A stretch of DNA of 64,000 bases from Rhodanobacter fulvus Jip2 (GTDB lineage Bacteria; Pseudomonadota; Gammaproteobacteria; Xanthomonadales; Rhodanobacteraceae). The position numbers were made by a program, and so were the translations under genes. Below, one piece after another: positions 16,160-23,382 of this stretch. Location of the stretch: the NCBI RefSeq assembly GCF_000264315.1, contig NZ_AJXU01000051.1, forward strand, positions 52,914 through 116,913. The letters are read 5' to 3'. Below the pieces are notes generated by a model. That model was not told the DNA's origin and ran no database searches. It was given only the letters and a program-made list of their open reading frames with translations. Numbering within the stretch: position 1 is the stretch's first letter; every line of letters begins with the position of its first letter.

Positions 16160-16675
16160 TCAAGCATCCACTTTTTCGACGTTCCCTTCACGCCCGTAAA
16201 GCGACCTCTCCGCGCGTTCCACGGCCGCCTCCATGGCTACCCATAGCCAGCCCGCCCCGACGTTCACCAGCAGCGTGAATTCAGTCACAGCACCACGCGG
16301 CGGAATGACCTTTTGGCGCATGCCGATGCAGAGGTCGTAGGCCTGTCCGGCGATGACCAACAGCTGCCGCTCCGCCTTCTTGCCTGCCGGCCCGGTACCG
16401 CGCAGCAGCTTGTCGGCCAGCCACTCGACGACCTGCTGACGGCGATGCGGTTGCCCGGTGCCGACGCTGTACGCGATGTGTGGGCCGACGTCTTTCGGGT
16501 TCCGCCTGGCCATCGACAACGCCAGCACCATCGCATTGCCCGGGGACAGCGCACCGGCAACGGGCGGCGTGTAGCCCGAACCGTCCGGCTCGCGCCACGT
16601 TGTGGAGCCAGCAAGGCGCCCCAACCGCTCGATAAAGCCGGAGCGCTCAGCGTGGTTGAACGTGTCCTCGGTCAT
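16160..16675 (-). CDS. hypothetical phage protein at antiterminator position
   Basis: The 171-aa product starts at ATG 16675, overlapping the previous stop (ATGA). It is mixed alpha-helical with basic stretches (HRRQQVVEWLADKLLRG) and a hydrophobic segment TEFTLLVNVGAGWLWVAMEA. No family is recognised. It is the last gene of the early operon, just before the lysis/late genes, the place where lambdoid phages carry Q antiterminators; whether it does this is unknown. Confidence 0.6.
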   Translation of the reverse strand: MTEDTFNHAERSGFIERLGRLAGSTTWREPDGSGYTPPVAGALSPGNAMVLALSMARRNPKDVGPHIAYSVGTGQPHRRQQVVEWLADKLLRGTGPAGKKAERQLLVIAGQAYDLCIGMRQKVIPPRGAVTEFTLLVNVGAGWLWVAMEAAVERAERSLYGREGNVEKVDA

Positions 16676-16890
16676 GAGGTCTCCTGCAGCTTCGCGTGGT
16701 CAATGTCGAATTGCAGCCCCGGCGTCTTCGTGCACAGCGGGAAGCTGCGCCCAAACGTGGGGCAAGTGGCCTTGCCGAAAGCTTCCTCGCGGTGCGTGCA
16801 GTACGCGCACGGATCGCGGTGGATCTTCGCTAGCTGCCGGCGGGCGAGCTTGATTTCGGTGGCGCGTTCGGGGCGGGTGTAATCGGTCAT
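16672..16890 (-). CDS. small Cys-rich phage protein
   Basis: This 72-aa protein (start ATG 16890, overlapping the previous stop) contains C-x2-C (CAYC) then two further cysteines, ATC and LC-TKTPG, which could form a zinc site. Its N-terminal helix is basic. The family is not recognised. ATGA overlaps on both sides show it is part of the coupled early operon. Confidence 0.6.
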   Translation of the reverse strand: MTDYTRPERATEIKLARRQLAKIHRDPCAYCTHREEAFGKATCPTFGRSFPLCTKTPGLQFDIDHAKLQETS

Positions 16891-17222
16891 CGGAACAGCG
16901 CCCTCACCGCCGGGTCGCTCCAGCAGGTGGCGCGTTCTTCCTTGCGCGCCCAGCGTGGCGCCTTCTTCGCGCAGTGCTTGCACAGCGGCCAGTTGCCGAC
17001 GTTCATGGCTTTGGCGTGCGGTGTCGATCGGCCGGTGACGCCGCAGAGTGACCGGTATACGCGCAGGTCGTCATCGTTCACGATGCCCTGCCGACGCAAG
17101 CCGTTCGTGATCTCGCGCCAGTAGTGCCCGCGCTCGCCGACGAAGGGAATCAGCGCCCAGCCATCGACGAAGTCGTCGATCGGTCCGCCGCTGAATGTGC
17201 CGGGTGGTTTGAGGTCACTCAC
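16887..17222 (-). CDS. hypothetical phage protein with C-terminal Cys pair
   Basis: Start GTG 17222 overlaps the previous stop (GTGA), giving 111 aa. The N-terminal part contains GWALIPFVGERGHYWREI; the C-terminal part has a C-x2-C (WPLCKHCAKK) followed by ERATC. A zinc-binding role is possible. The in-frame extension to 17354 is a read-through of the preceding gene and is rejected. Confidence 0.55.
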   Translation of the reverse strand: MSDLKPPGTFSGGPIDDFVDGWALIPFVGERGHYWREITNGLRRQGIVNDDDLRVYRSLCGVTGRSTPHAKAMNVGNWPLCKHCAKKAPRWARKEERATCWSDPAVRALFR

Positions 17223-17380
17223 TCGCCATCCTCGCTCTCCACTTCCCGCTGCCGGCAGTAATGCAGCGCCATCGGATAGCGCGACACCTTGCGCAACGGG
17301 CACCAACCCAGGCCGGCGGGCGGGTTGATTTCGTCGCGTCGGAAGTGCACGCACTCGGCGCAGGTGATGGGGTCGGTCAT
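17219..17380 (-). CDS. 53-aa Cys-rich zinc-ribbon-like protein
   Basis: ATG 17380 overlaps the previous stop (ATGA). The peptide MTDPITCAECVHFRRDEINP has C-x2-C, then GWCPLR and HYC, four cysteines with spacing like small zinc-ribbon phage proteins that carry the signature C-x2-C-x-x-F. The function is unknown. Confidence 0.6.
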   Translation of the reverse strand: MTDPITCAECVHFRRDEINPPAGLGWCPLRKVSRYPMALHYCRQREVESEDGE

Positions 17381-17601
17381 GCCTTCACCCAGTGGTGCGG
17401 CAGAAACTCCCCGTCCTTGCGCCGCACGATCTTGCGCACCAGGCCGCGGCGATGCATGGCCTTCAGTGCCGATTCGATGGCGGTGTAGTGGCTGTCGATG
17501 ATCTGCGCCAGCGTCTTGGCTTCGATCGGGTCGGCGAGGTGCGGCAGGAGCCGCGGGGCGAGGGTTTCGCGAATGGGACGGGTGCGGATGCGGGTGGTCA
17601 T
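17377..17601 (-). CDS. small winged-helix-like protein
   Basis: The 74-aa product from ATG 17601 (overlap ATGA) reads as a compact winged helix: AKTLAQIIDSHYTAIESALK as helix-turn-helix, then MHRRGLVRKIVRRKDGEFLP as the wing. Such proteins in phage early operons are usually DNA-binding regulators. An upstream in-frame ATG at 17652 is less likely because of the overlap pattern. Confidence 0.6.
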   Translation of the reverse strand: MTTRIRTRPIRETLAPRLLPHLADPIEAKTLAQIIDSHYTAIESALKAMHRRGLVRKIVRRKDGEFLPHHWVKA

Positions 17602-17804
17602 CGCCACTGCCTCTTGCGCTTGCTGCCGCACCGCGGCGGGCAATTCGGGCATGGCTTGTACGTCGTCGGCTTGGCGCCAAGCTTGTACTTGCTAGGACTC
17701 GGTATGCCTTCGTCGCGCATGGGCTTTGTCTCGGCGGCCGCAGGGGCGTGCAGTGAGCGCACAAGAAAGCCAATACTTGGAAATCCTGTGATCTTGATCG
17801 TCAT
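17598..17804 (-). CDS. hypothetical phage protein
   Basis: This 68-aa protein (ATG 17804, ATGA overlap with the RusA gene) ends in a basic Cys-containing tail, PCPNCPPRCGSKRKRQWR, with C-x2-C-x3-C. The start of the protein is hydrophobic (ITGFPSIGFLVRSL). No family is recognised; nucleic-acid binding is possible. Confidence 0.5.
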   Translation of the reverse strand: MTIKITGFPSIGFLVRSLHAPAAAETKPMRDEGIPSPSKYKLGAKPTTYKPCPNCPPRCGSKRKRQWR

Positions 17805-18352
17805 GCGAACAACCCCGGCGCGATCGCTTCGCGCACGATCGGCGAGATCGTCACCACCACGCGGGCGCCGTGTTCGTCTGGCTCGCAACGCTCCGCATCG
17901 ATCCGGCGCACCCACGAATCATCCTCGAAAGCGATGTTCTTCAGCGCATCCAGCAGCACCTTCAGCGCGTTGTCCAGGTCAATGCTGCGCACGGTGTCAT
18001 CCCATCCGTCCGGGTCTTTCGCCGCACGCTTCGCCCAATCTTGCGGCCGTGCTGGGTACATGCGAACGGTGAGCGCCACCCTGCCCCGCGTGAGGTGCAC
18101 GCCAGCCTTGCGGGCGAGCATGGCCACCTCGTGCCGGTACGCCTTCGCCTCGCTCGTCGGGACGATCGTGATGTGCTTGCCGATGTTGACCGGGCGCCAG
18201 TATTTGTTCGCACTGAGCGCGGCTGGAAGCACCAGGGTGACCGGCGCGGTGTTAATTTTTTCCGCCTCGGATGTAGGCGAAAAACCGGAAGTCGGCGCCG
18301 TTTGGGCCTGACGAAACTCTCGCGCGGGCGCGATGCTGGTGGGAATGCTCAT
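17801..18352 (-). CDS. rusA: RusA-family Holliday junction resolvase
   Basis: The 183-aa protein has the RusA core in its C-terminal two thirds: NKYWRPVN near residue 49, and IDLDNALKVLLDALKN with catalytic D125 and D127, then AFEDDSWV with D144/D145. RusA resolves branched DNA during phage recombination and packaging. About 35 residues of disordered N-terminal extension precede the core. ATG 18352 overlaps the previous stop. Confidence 0.88.
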   Translation of the reverse strand: MSIPTSIAPAREFRQAQTAPTSGFSPTSEAEKINTAPVTLVLPAALSANKYWRPVNIGKHITIVPTSEAKAYRHEVAMLARKAGVHLTRGRVALTVRMYPARPQDWAKRAAKDPDGWDDTVRSIDLDNALKVLLDALKNIAFEDDSWVRRIDAERCEPDEHGARVVVTISPIVREAIAPGLFA

Positions 18353-18582
18353 TGCCGCGTCACCCCGCGCATCCGCTCCATCATCGCAGCGGTCTCGATC
18401 AGGATTGGCGCACTCTGCAGCTCCAGCAGCTCGCCGTACTCCGCAAACGCCCCAAATCCACCGAAATACCGGATGGCCGCGCCGACGCGCTGCATATCTT
18501 CGGCCAGCTTCCGCATGTGCGCCGGGAGTTCATCCAGCTCGATGCCACCCTGGTCCGCGTGGTCCGCGTGGTCGCGCGTCAT
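18349..18582 (-). CDS. hypothetical phage protein
   Basis: The 77-aa product from ATG 18582 (ATGA overlap) is helical, with a His/Asp-rich N-terminus (MTRDHADHADQGG) and an amphipathic helix around LPAHMRKLAEDMQRVGAAIR. No family is recognised. Confidence 0.55.
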   Translation of the reverse strand: MTRDHADHADQGGIELDELPAHMRKLAEDMQRVGAAIRYFGGFGAFAEYGELLELQSAPILIETAAMMERMRGVTRQ

Positions 18583-18869
18583 GCCGCCGCCCTCACCAGT
18601 TCCCGCGCCCTTTCCCGGATATCCCCGCTGATCGTCGCGCGGTCGATCTTGTGGGTGTAGACGCCGACCAGCCATTCCGGGTGCGTCGCTTCGACAGCGC
18701 GGGCACGAACACCAGCCGGATCCAGCGCGAAGGCTTCGCCATTGTCAGCCACCGCGATCAGCAGCGCGCCGGTCTCGGCCAGCATGATTTCGATCTTGCG
18801 AGCCGCGTAGCCACTGCCGGCACCGGTGCGGTTGATGCAGTAGATCGGGTCGTTTTCGTTTCGGGTCAT
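18579..18869 (-). CDS. hypothetical phage protein
   Basis: This 96-aa protein starts at ATG 18869 just after the helicase stop. It contains YAARKIEIMLAETGALLIAV and EATHPEWLVGVYTHKIDR, a mixed alpha/beta pattern. No family is recognised. It is translationally linked to the helicase and to the following small gene. Confidence 0.55.
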   Translation of the reverse strand: MTRNENDPIYCINRTGAGSGYAARKIEIMLAETGALLIAVADNGEAFALDPAGVRARAVEATHPEWLVGVYTHKIDRATISGDIRERARELVRAAA

Positions 18870-18871
18870 GG

Positions 18872-20194
18872 TCAGTCCTGGTAGCCGTTCCAGCCGCCGG
18901 CGCGAGCGCGCTTGCCGTAATTGCGCATGCTCGTCGGGGCGTTGGTTTGATGGGTTGGCGCATCGGTTTCGGTGAACCGCTGGTGGCGCATGTTGGCGTG
19001 CAGGTGGACGTCGCCCGTCTCGCCGTCGCGCTGCTTTTCCACGATCAGCACCACACGCTCCTTGTCCTCGGCGTCGGGACGGTGCAGGAAAATCACCACA
19101 TCCGCGTCCTGCTCGATCGCGCCAGAGTCGCGCAGCGCCTTGAGGGTTGGCCGGTGGCCGTCACCATCCCGATTGAGCTGGCTCAGCAGCAACACGGGCA
19201 CGTTCAGTTCCTTGGCCAGCGACTTCAGTGCCCGCGTGATGATCTGCAGCGCGTCGGCGGTGGACAGGTTTTTCCCGGTGGGTGGCGTCATCTGCGTGAG
19301 GTAGTCGATCGCGATCAGGTCGACGTGCTGCGTGGCGTGCAGTTGGCGCGCGCGGGCGCAGAGCGCTTCGATCGTCAGCGCGGGCGTCTCGTCGATGTGC
19401 AGTGGCAGTTCGGCGATTTCATTGGCGGCGTTGAACAGCGCACCGAAGTCCGCGTTGTCGAACAACTCGGGGCGCTTCATGCCCGCGGCGTTGACCTGGG
19501 CGACGTGAGCCTGCACACGGTCAGCGATCTTCACGCCGGTCATTTCCAGGCTGAAGAACAGCGCGTGCTTGCCATGGCGGCAGGCGTTGACGAGCACCTG
19601 AATCGTGAGTGCGGTCTTGCCCACGGACGGCCGTGCCGCCACCACGATCAGGTCGCCGTTCTGCAAGCCGCAGGTGAGATCGTCCAAGCCCTGCAGGCTG
19701 GTCGGGATGCCGGTCATCTCGCCCTTGGCATCGACGCGGCGCTGCAGCTCCATCACCGATGCGCGGATGAACTCGCGGATGTGTTTGATGGAACCCATGT
19801 GCCGCGGCAGGCAAGCGCCCATGATCTGCTGAGCCTGGCCGAGCACGTCCGGCCCTTCGAGTCGAGCGATCTGCTGGCCAGCGATCTTCACCCGGCGAGC
19901 CACGGCGGCGTTGGTCACCATCTCGGCGTAGGCGCGGACATTCGCAGTGCGCCAGCCTTCGGCGTTCGCGAGATCCAGCGCAAGGTCTGCCAGCGCGGGC
20001 TCAGCGTCACCGATGGTCACCGCGTCGAACGGCGCCTCCTCCCGGGCCAGCTTCACGATCAGGGCGTAAATCTTCCGGTGGCCGGCACCCGAAAAGTCAT
20101 CCGGCGTCAGCAGGTCGGCCACGCGCCAGTAGGCATCGGCGCTGCACAGGCAGGCACCAAGCACGGCGCCCTCGGCATGCACGGCGGCGCTCAT
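18872..20194 (-). CDS. replicative DNA helicase, DnaB-type
   Basis: The 440-aa protein has the DnaB N-terminal collar domain (residues 1-110) and RecA-like motor: Walker A ARPSVGKTAL at 187-196, FFSLEM as motif H1a, Walker B-like IAIDYLTQM, and LLSQLNRDG as motif H3. It unwinds phage DNA ahead of the fork. The C-terminus after HANMRHQRFTE is a phage-specific tail. ATG 20194 overlaps the initiator gene stop. Confidence 0.92.
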   Translation of the reverse strand: MSAAVHAEGAVLGACLCSADAYWRVADLLTPDDFSGAGHRKIYALIVKLAREEAPFDAVTIGDAEPALADLALDLANAEGWRTANVRAYAEMVTNAAVARRVKIAGQQIARLEGPDVLGQAQQIMGACLPRHMGSIKHIREFIRASVMELQRRVDAKGEMTGIPTSLQGLDDLTCGLQNGDLIVVAARPSVGKTALTIQVLVNACRHGKHALFFSLEMTGVKIADRVQAHVAQVNAAGMKRPELFDNADFGALFNAANEIAELPLHIDETPALTIEALCARARQLHATQHVDLIAIDYLTQMTPPTGKNLSTADALQIITRALKSLAKELNVPVLLLSQLNRDGDGHRPTLKALRDSGAIEQDADVVIFLHRPDAEDKERVVLIVEKQRDGETGDVHLHANMRHQRFTETDAPTHQTNAPTSMRNYGKRARAGGWNGYQD

Positions 20195-21012
20195 GCCTCA
20201 CCTCGCATCGAGCCGATGGCGCGATCCATAACCGAGGCGAAACGGTCTTCCGCCAGCAGCACGTCCAGATTCTGGCGCCAGTTCGGGTTCTTCGGGTTCG
20301 GCACTTCGCCGCGCATCCACGGGTCGGTGGCGCATTCGCCGAAGTAGGCGTCCCAGAACTCCGTGGCGACGTAGGGCCAGCCCTGGGATTTGCAGACGGA
20401 TCGGGCGAGCTTGTCGGCGGCCAGAATGCGTTTGCGCCGCTTCGGGTTCAGCACCACGACGCGCTCGCATCGGGGCAGCAACCCGTGGTACGCGTCGATG
20501 ATTGGCTGCAGCGGTTCGGGCTTGCTGGCCTGCCCGGGTTCGCCGATCAGTTCCAGGTTCTCGCCACCGCCGTGGGGGTTAGGGGGAATATCCTCTCCAC
20601 TCCCTTCCTCTCCCCTCCTCTCCTCTCCTCTCCTCTCCGGGGTTGAGGAGTCGTCGACCGTTCGACGAGGCATCGCTGAATTTTCGGGACGGTATGGCGG
20701 ATGTTTGAACGTCGGCTTGTCGATACGCTGGTGTTGCCAACCGGTGACGTGTAGAAAGTCCTTGTTTTCACTGGAATAAAAGACGATCAATCCATTCGAC
20801 GACAACTCGTCGAGCATTCCGCGAATACTCGTCGAGTCGATATCGTCTCCAGGGAAGATTTCGGCTTTGATCGTGCGGACGCTCAACGAGTGATTTCCGG
20901 CGTCGTCACAGAAATTCCAGAGCCCGATGAAAAGTAGCCGAGCGGTCGGCGAGCACTCCATCACCTGCTCGGATGACCAAAACTCGGGTTTTATCGATCG
21001 AATGCGAGCCAT
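20191..21012 (-). CDS. phage replication initiation protein (winged-helix N-terminus)
   Basis: The 273-aa product begins MARIRSIKPEFWSSEQVMEC, followed by LLFIGLWNFCDDAGN, a conserved N-terminal winged helix of phage replication proteins that load DnaB. A low-complexity hinge (about residues 126-141, Arg/Gly/Glu repeats) is encoded by a polypurine DNA tract. The C-terminal domain (DAYHGLLPRCERVVVLNPKR, residues about 171-190) resembles initiator C-terminal domains that contact the helicase. ATG 21012 shares a base with the previous stop. Confidence 0.8.
   Translation of the reverse strand: MARIRSIKPEFWSSEQVMECSPTARLLFIGLWNFCDDAGNHSLSVRTIKAEIFPGDDIDSTSIRGMLDELSSNGLIVFYSSENKDFLHVTGWQHQRIDKPTFKHPPYRPENSAMPRRTVDDSSTPERRGEERRGEEGSGEDIPPNPHGGGENLELIGEPGQASKPEPLQPIIDAYHGLLPRCERVVVLNPKRRKRILAADKLARSVCKSQGWPYVATEFWDAYFGECATDPWMRGEVPNPKNPNWRQNLDVLLAEDRFASVMDRAIGSMRGEA
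20595..20645. repeat. polypurine/polypyrimidine tract inside initiator gene
   Basis: The plus strand is a run of CTCCTCTCC-type units, so the coding strand is almost pure GAGAGG repeats. It sits in the middle of the replication initiator gene, where lambdoid phages place their origin. Confidence 0.6.
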
Positions 21013-21230
21013 CAGCGCAGCCCCATCCGCCGCTCCATGCGCGCCACCTGGGCCGGCGAGCGAGACCGGATCAACTGCATCCGCTCAACATCAACGACCC
21101 GTGCGGAGGTCCTTTCTCCGGCAAGGATCAGCCGAACAACCTCGTTCGACATCCGATGGATGCGTCGCTCATGGCGCCAGTCACGGACGCGCTGCCAGAG
21201 CGCGGCCAGCCCCCTGTTTGTCGATTTCAT
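21012..21230 (-). CDS. small basic hypothetical phage protein
   Basis: The 72-aa protein from ATG 21230 (overlap ATGA with the previous 59-aa gene) is strongly basic (RVRDWRHERRIHRMSNEVV) and ends QVARMERRMGLR. A nucleic-acid-binding role is plausible. The overlap decides the start rather than the in-frame ATG at 21293. Confidence 0.6.
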   Translation of the reverse strand: MKSTNRGLAALWQRVRDWRHERRIHRMSNEVVRLILAGERTSARVVDVERMQLIRSRSPAQVARMERRMGLR

Positions 21231-21406
21231 ACCCTCAACCCTGCCCCAGGCTCTCGCCCGCTCTGCTGTTCTCGCTCGTAGCGCAGCCGGCACAGCGCCG
21301 CGCGGATCGTGTCGGTGGTGTCCGGGTCGGGCGTGAAGTCCAGGCCGCTCCCGGTGGATGGCGTCGCGTGCTCGCGTTGGTCGTGCTCGCGGTGGTCGAT
21401 GCTCAT
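21227..21406 (-). CDS. 59-aa hypothetical phage protein
   Basis: A frame from ATG 21406, two bases after the CII-like stop, encodes MSIDHREHDQREHATPSTGS and continues to a helix TIRAALCRLRYEREQQS. Its TGA overlaps the next ATG. Position and coupling support it; no family is recognised. Confidence 0.55.
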   Translation of the reverse strand: MSIDHREHDQREHATPSTGSGLDFTPDPDTTDTIRAALCRLRYEREQQSGREPGAGLRV

Positions 21407-21407
21407 G

Positions 21408-21791
21408 TCAGCGCCCTCGCCGTACAGGAGCGACCTGCAACCCAGCCGCCGCCATCAAGCCGGGGATCACCTCAGCCAGCGAGGCGAGCTTTGCCAGCGC
21501 CTCCTGTTGCGTCACCGCGGGGTCGCGCAGGTACTTGTCGGCCAAGTAGTGCACCGGGCTGATGTCGCCGGTGCGCTGGATGTAGGTTTCCAGTTCGTCG
21601 ATCGTCATTCCGCGCGACTTGCCGCCGCTGTCCGATCCGGCCAGCTTCTCGGTCATCTTCGACGGCGACATGTCGAGCTTGCCCGCGACATCGACCAGGC
21701 CACGGCTGTAGATTCGGGTGGCCATGTGATCGCGCAAACAGCGCGAACGCTGCGCCAGCCCGGGCTCGAATGTCAGGCTCAATTGCTGCAT
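21408..21791 (-). CDS. CII-like phage regulatory protein
   Basis: The 127-aa protein from ATG 21791 (AAGGA eight bases upstream) has a helix-turn-helix-like region YSRGLVDVAGKLDMSPSKM and a C-terminal helix YLRDPAVTQQEALAKLASLA. This matches the phage regulatory CII/CP76-type family that controls lysogeny genes. It lies downstream of cro and upstream of the replication genes, as cII does. Confidence 0.7.
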   Translation of the reverse strand: MQQLSLTFEPGLAQRSRCLRDHMATRIYSRGLVDVAGKLDMSPSKMTEKLAGSDSGGKSRGMTIDELETYIQRTGDISPVHYLADKYLRDPAVTQQEALAKLASLAEVIPGLMAAAGLQVAPVRRGR

Positions 21792-21896
21792 GAGCGGAGT
21801 CCTTGGGAATTCAGGGGACGACGTGTTCCCAAGGATTCCCCTGCCCGGACGCAAGAATGGGAGCCATGGAAACGAATGCGATCAGGACCACCGCCA

Positions 21897-22028
21897 ATGC
21901 CCGAACCCGTGACCCCCGCCGAGCTGCTGGCGCTAATCCTGGACGCCGAGGAAGCCGACGATGCGAGCGAGTGGGCGGACTGGATGACGGCGCAGTCGCT
22001 GGGCGAGGTGAGGCCGCCCGTGCGGTAG
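21897..22028 (+). CDS. 43-aa acidic hypothetical protein
   Basis: A plus-strand frame from ATG 21897 encodes MPEPVTPAELLALILDAEEA followed by DDASEWADWMTAQSLGE. It is acidic and helical. An AGGA lies about nine bases upstream. It opposes the cro-cII transcript and ends four bases before the next plus-strand frame. The evidence is composition and spacing only. Confidence 0.35.
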   Translation: MPEPVTPAELLALILDAEEADDASEWADWMTAQSLGEVRPPVR

Positions 22029-22058
22029 GCTGTGCCGACACCGCAACCGGATACGGAC

Positions 22059-22391
22059 ATGGAACGGAAGACCTTCTTGCTGATCGTGCAGAGCCCCGAA
22101 CTGCAGGCGGACCACAAGGACATCGTGGAGGCCGTCCGGCACCATTCGCTGGGCGACTTCATCGAAGTGCTCAAGGAAACATCGGCGCCGCGCGGCTCGC
22201 GCGCACAGGGCACAGAGATACCGTTCGTGGTGGCGTACCTGTTCAGCACGGAAACCCCTCCGTCGGAGATGGGTTTCGGCCTGCTTCGGCGGGACCGCTA
22301 CGTTTTGCTCCAGGTTGGCCCAGCCACTTGGGTGGATGGTTTTTCCAGAGTTCGCGATTGGCTGGATCGCCACCGCCAAGAATCCGATTAA
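22059..22391 (+). CDS. hypothetical protein inside the immunity region
   Basis: ATG 22059 gives 110 aa (MERKTFLLIVQSPELQADHK); a GTG at 22032 would add nine. The sequence reads like a folded alpha/beta protein (IPFVVAYLFSTETPPSEMGF; RVRDWLDRHRQESD). It is transcribed opposite to cro and cII and lies between them, an unusual place. It may be a lysogenic gene such as superinfection exclusion; that is speculation. Confidence 0.5.
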   Translation: MERKTFLLIVQSPELQADHKDIVEAVRHHSLGDFIEVLKETSAPRGSRAQGTEIPFVVAYLFSTETPPSEMGFGLLRRDRYVLLQVGPATWVDGFSRVRDWLDRHRQESD

Positions 22392-22432
22392 GGGCCTGCT
22401 CAACGGTCTCGCTGGGGTTATCAGCAACCATC

Positions 22433-22684
22433 TCAGGCCGCCTCGGACTTGGCGGGCAGCGCCATCGGCTCGACCTGGAGCCCATCGAAAATGTCGGCGC
22501 GCAGGTCGATACGGCTCACCTGGCCGCCACTCTCTTCATCGAGGCGCCGAACCAGAGCGCCATCAAGGCGTGGTTTCGTGCTCAGCGCCTTGCGCAAATA
22601 GCCGATGGTGGTGCCGCAGCGAAGGGCGTAGGCGGACTGGTCGTCCGGCGAGAGTGTGGCGAGGTAGGCGCGCAGGGTTTCCAT
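22433..22684 (-). CDS. Cro-like repressor, YdaS-type HTH
   Basis: The 83-aa protein begins METLRAYLATLSPDDQSAYA, with a helix-turn-helix at about residues 14-36 and the DNA-facing LRKALSTKPRLDG. This is the YdaS/Cro pattern. It is divergent from the repressor gene. Its promoter's predicted transcription start falls on the ATG itself and there is no Shine-Dalgarno, so the mRNA is probably leaderless. Confidence 0.8.
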   Translation of the reverse strand: METLRAYLATLSPDDQSAYALRCGTTIGYLRKALSTKPRLDGALVRRLDEESGGQVSRIDLRADIFDGLQVEPMALPAKSEAA

Positions 22685-22690
22685 GCGCGA

Positions 22691-22718
22691 ACATTACCAT
22701 CTAGTAAAACTCTGTCAA
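22691..22718 (-). promoter_or_regulatory. cro promoter (predicted leaderless)
   Basis: On the minus strand TTGACA (22718-22713) and TAATGT (22696-22691) are separated by 16 nt. The start point expected 7 nt downstream is at about 22684, the A of the cro ATG. The spacer contains an operator. Confidence 0.65.
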
Positions 22719-22748
22719 TACCGTTTGGTACTTTACTCGGCGGTAAAA
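22693..22748. promoter_or_regulatory. three operator palindromes in the immunity region
   Basis: Three related inverted repeats lie between cro and the repressor: TTAC-N6-GTAA at 22694-22707, TACC-N4-GGTA at 22719-22730 and TTTAC-N6-GTAAA at 22732-22747. They overlap the cro promoter and the presumed repressor promoter, so they are the expected binding sites of both regulators. Confidence 0.7.
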
Positions 22749-22760
22749 CAGACTATCCCC

Positions 22761-23246
22761 ATGGTCGATGACACCGACATGGTTGTAGAGGGGCGCCGAC
22801 GCTTGCTTCGTGAGTGGATCAACTCGCGATACGCCGGCGTGCAAGCAGCTTTTATCCAAGAGACTGGCATCAATCAGGGCGAGCTTTCGGGCCTCTTGAA
22901 GACCAAGTCGTTCGGCGAGAGACGCGCCAGAAAGCTTGAGGAACAGGCAGGTATGCCGCGCTTTTACCTGGACCGGGCCCGCGATGATGCAACCACACCG
23001 GACACTGAGGTGGGTGCATTGCAGCGCCAGATCGAATCGCTCACGGTCGTTCTGGCCAGCCTGGTTGCCATCACCGCGAAACACCGGCCGCTCGAAGCCG
23101 AAGAGATCGCTCGGCTGATACGGGAAAATCAATCACTTGACCTCGCGCACCACGATCTGGCTGCGGACATCCTGGACCTGATTGGCCCGGCAAAGGCGGG
23201 ATCGGCAAAGCCAGCTGTTCGGGCTCGCAAACGATCCGCCTCTTGA
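22761..23246 (+). CDS. phage repressor-like HTH protein without peptidase domain
   Basis: ATG 22761 gives 161 aa. The N-terminal part (REWINSRYAGVQAAFIQETG, then INQGELSGLLKTKSFG) is a helix-turn-helix like those of phage repressors; the rest is a helix-rich region (GALQRQIESLTVVLASLVA). No S24/LexA-type Ala-Gly cleavage site or Ser-Lys pair is present, so it cannot be inactivated by RecA-stimulated self-cleavage. No ribosome site precedes the ATG, so the mRNA may be leaderless, as from lambda PRM. Confidence 0.75.
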   Translation: MVDDTDMVVEGRRRLLREWINSRYAGVQAAFIQETGINQGELSGLLKTKSFGERRARKLEEQAGMPRFYLDRARDDATTPDTEVGALQRQIESLTVVLASLVAITAKHRPLEAEEIARLIRENQSLDLAHHDLAADILDLIGPAKAGSAKPAVRARKRSAS

Positions 23247-23382
23247 GCAGAAATTCATGGAAACGCTCATCCAACTGATCGCGCATGGTTGCCCTCCCTG
23301 TGCCGGCATGAAACACCCGCGCGTTCGCAGAACGTGAGATTGGCATAACATCGCGGGACTGATCCAACCAAAAGGATTGCGC

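Noticed and set aside
22243..22431. 61-aa minus-strand frame beginning one base after the cro stop
   Set aside because: Its start looks plausible (MVADNPSETVEQALNRIL) but it overlaps the better plus-strand frame 22059-22391 and its second half has poor composition. I leave it as an alternative only.
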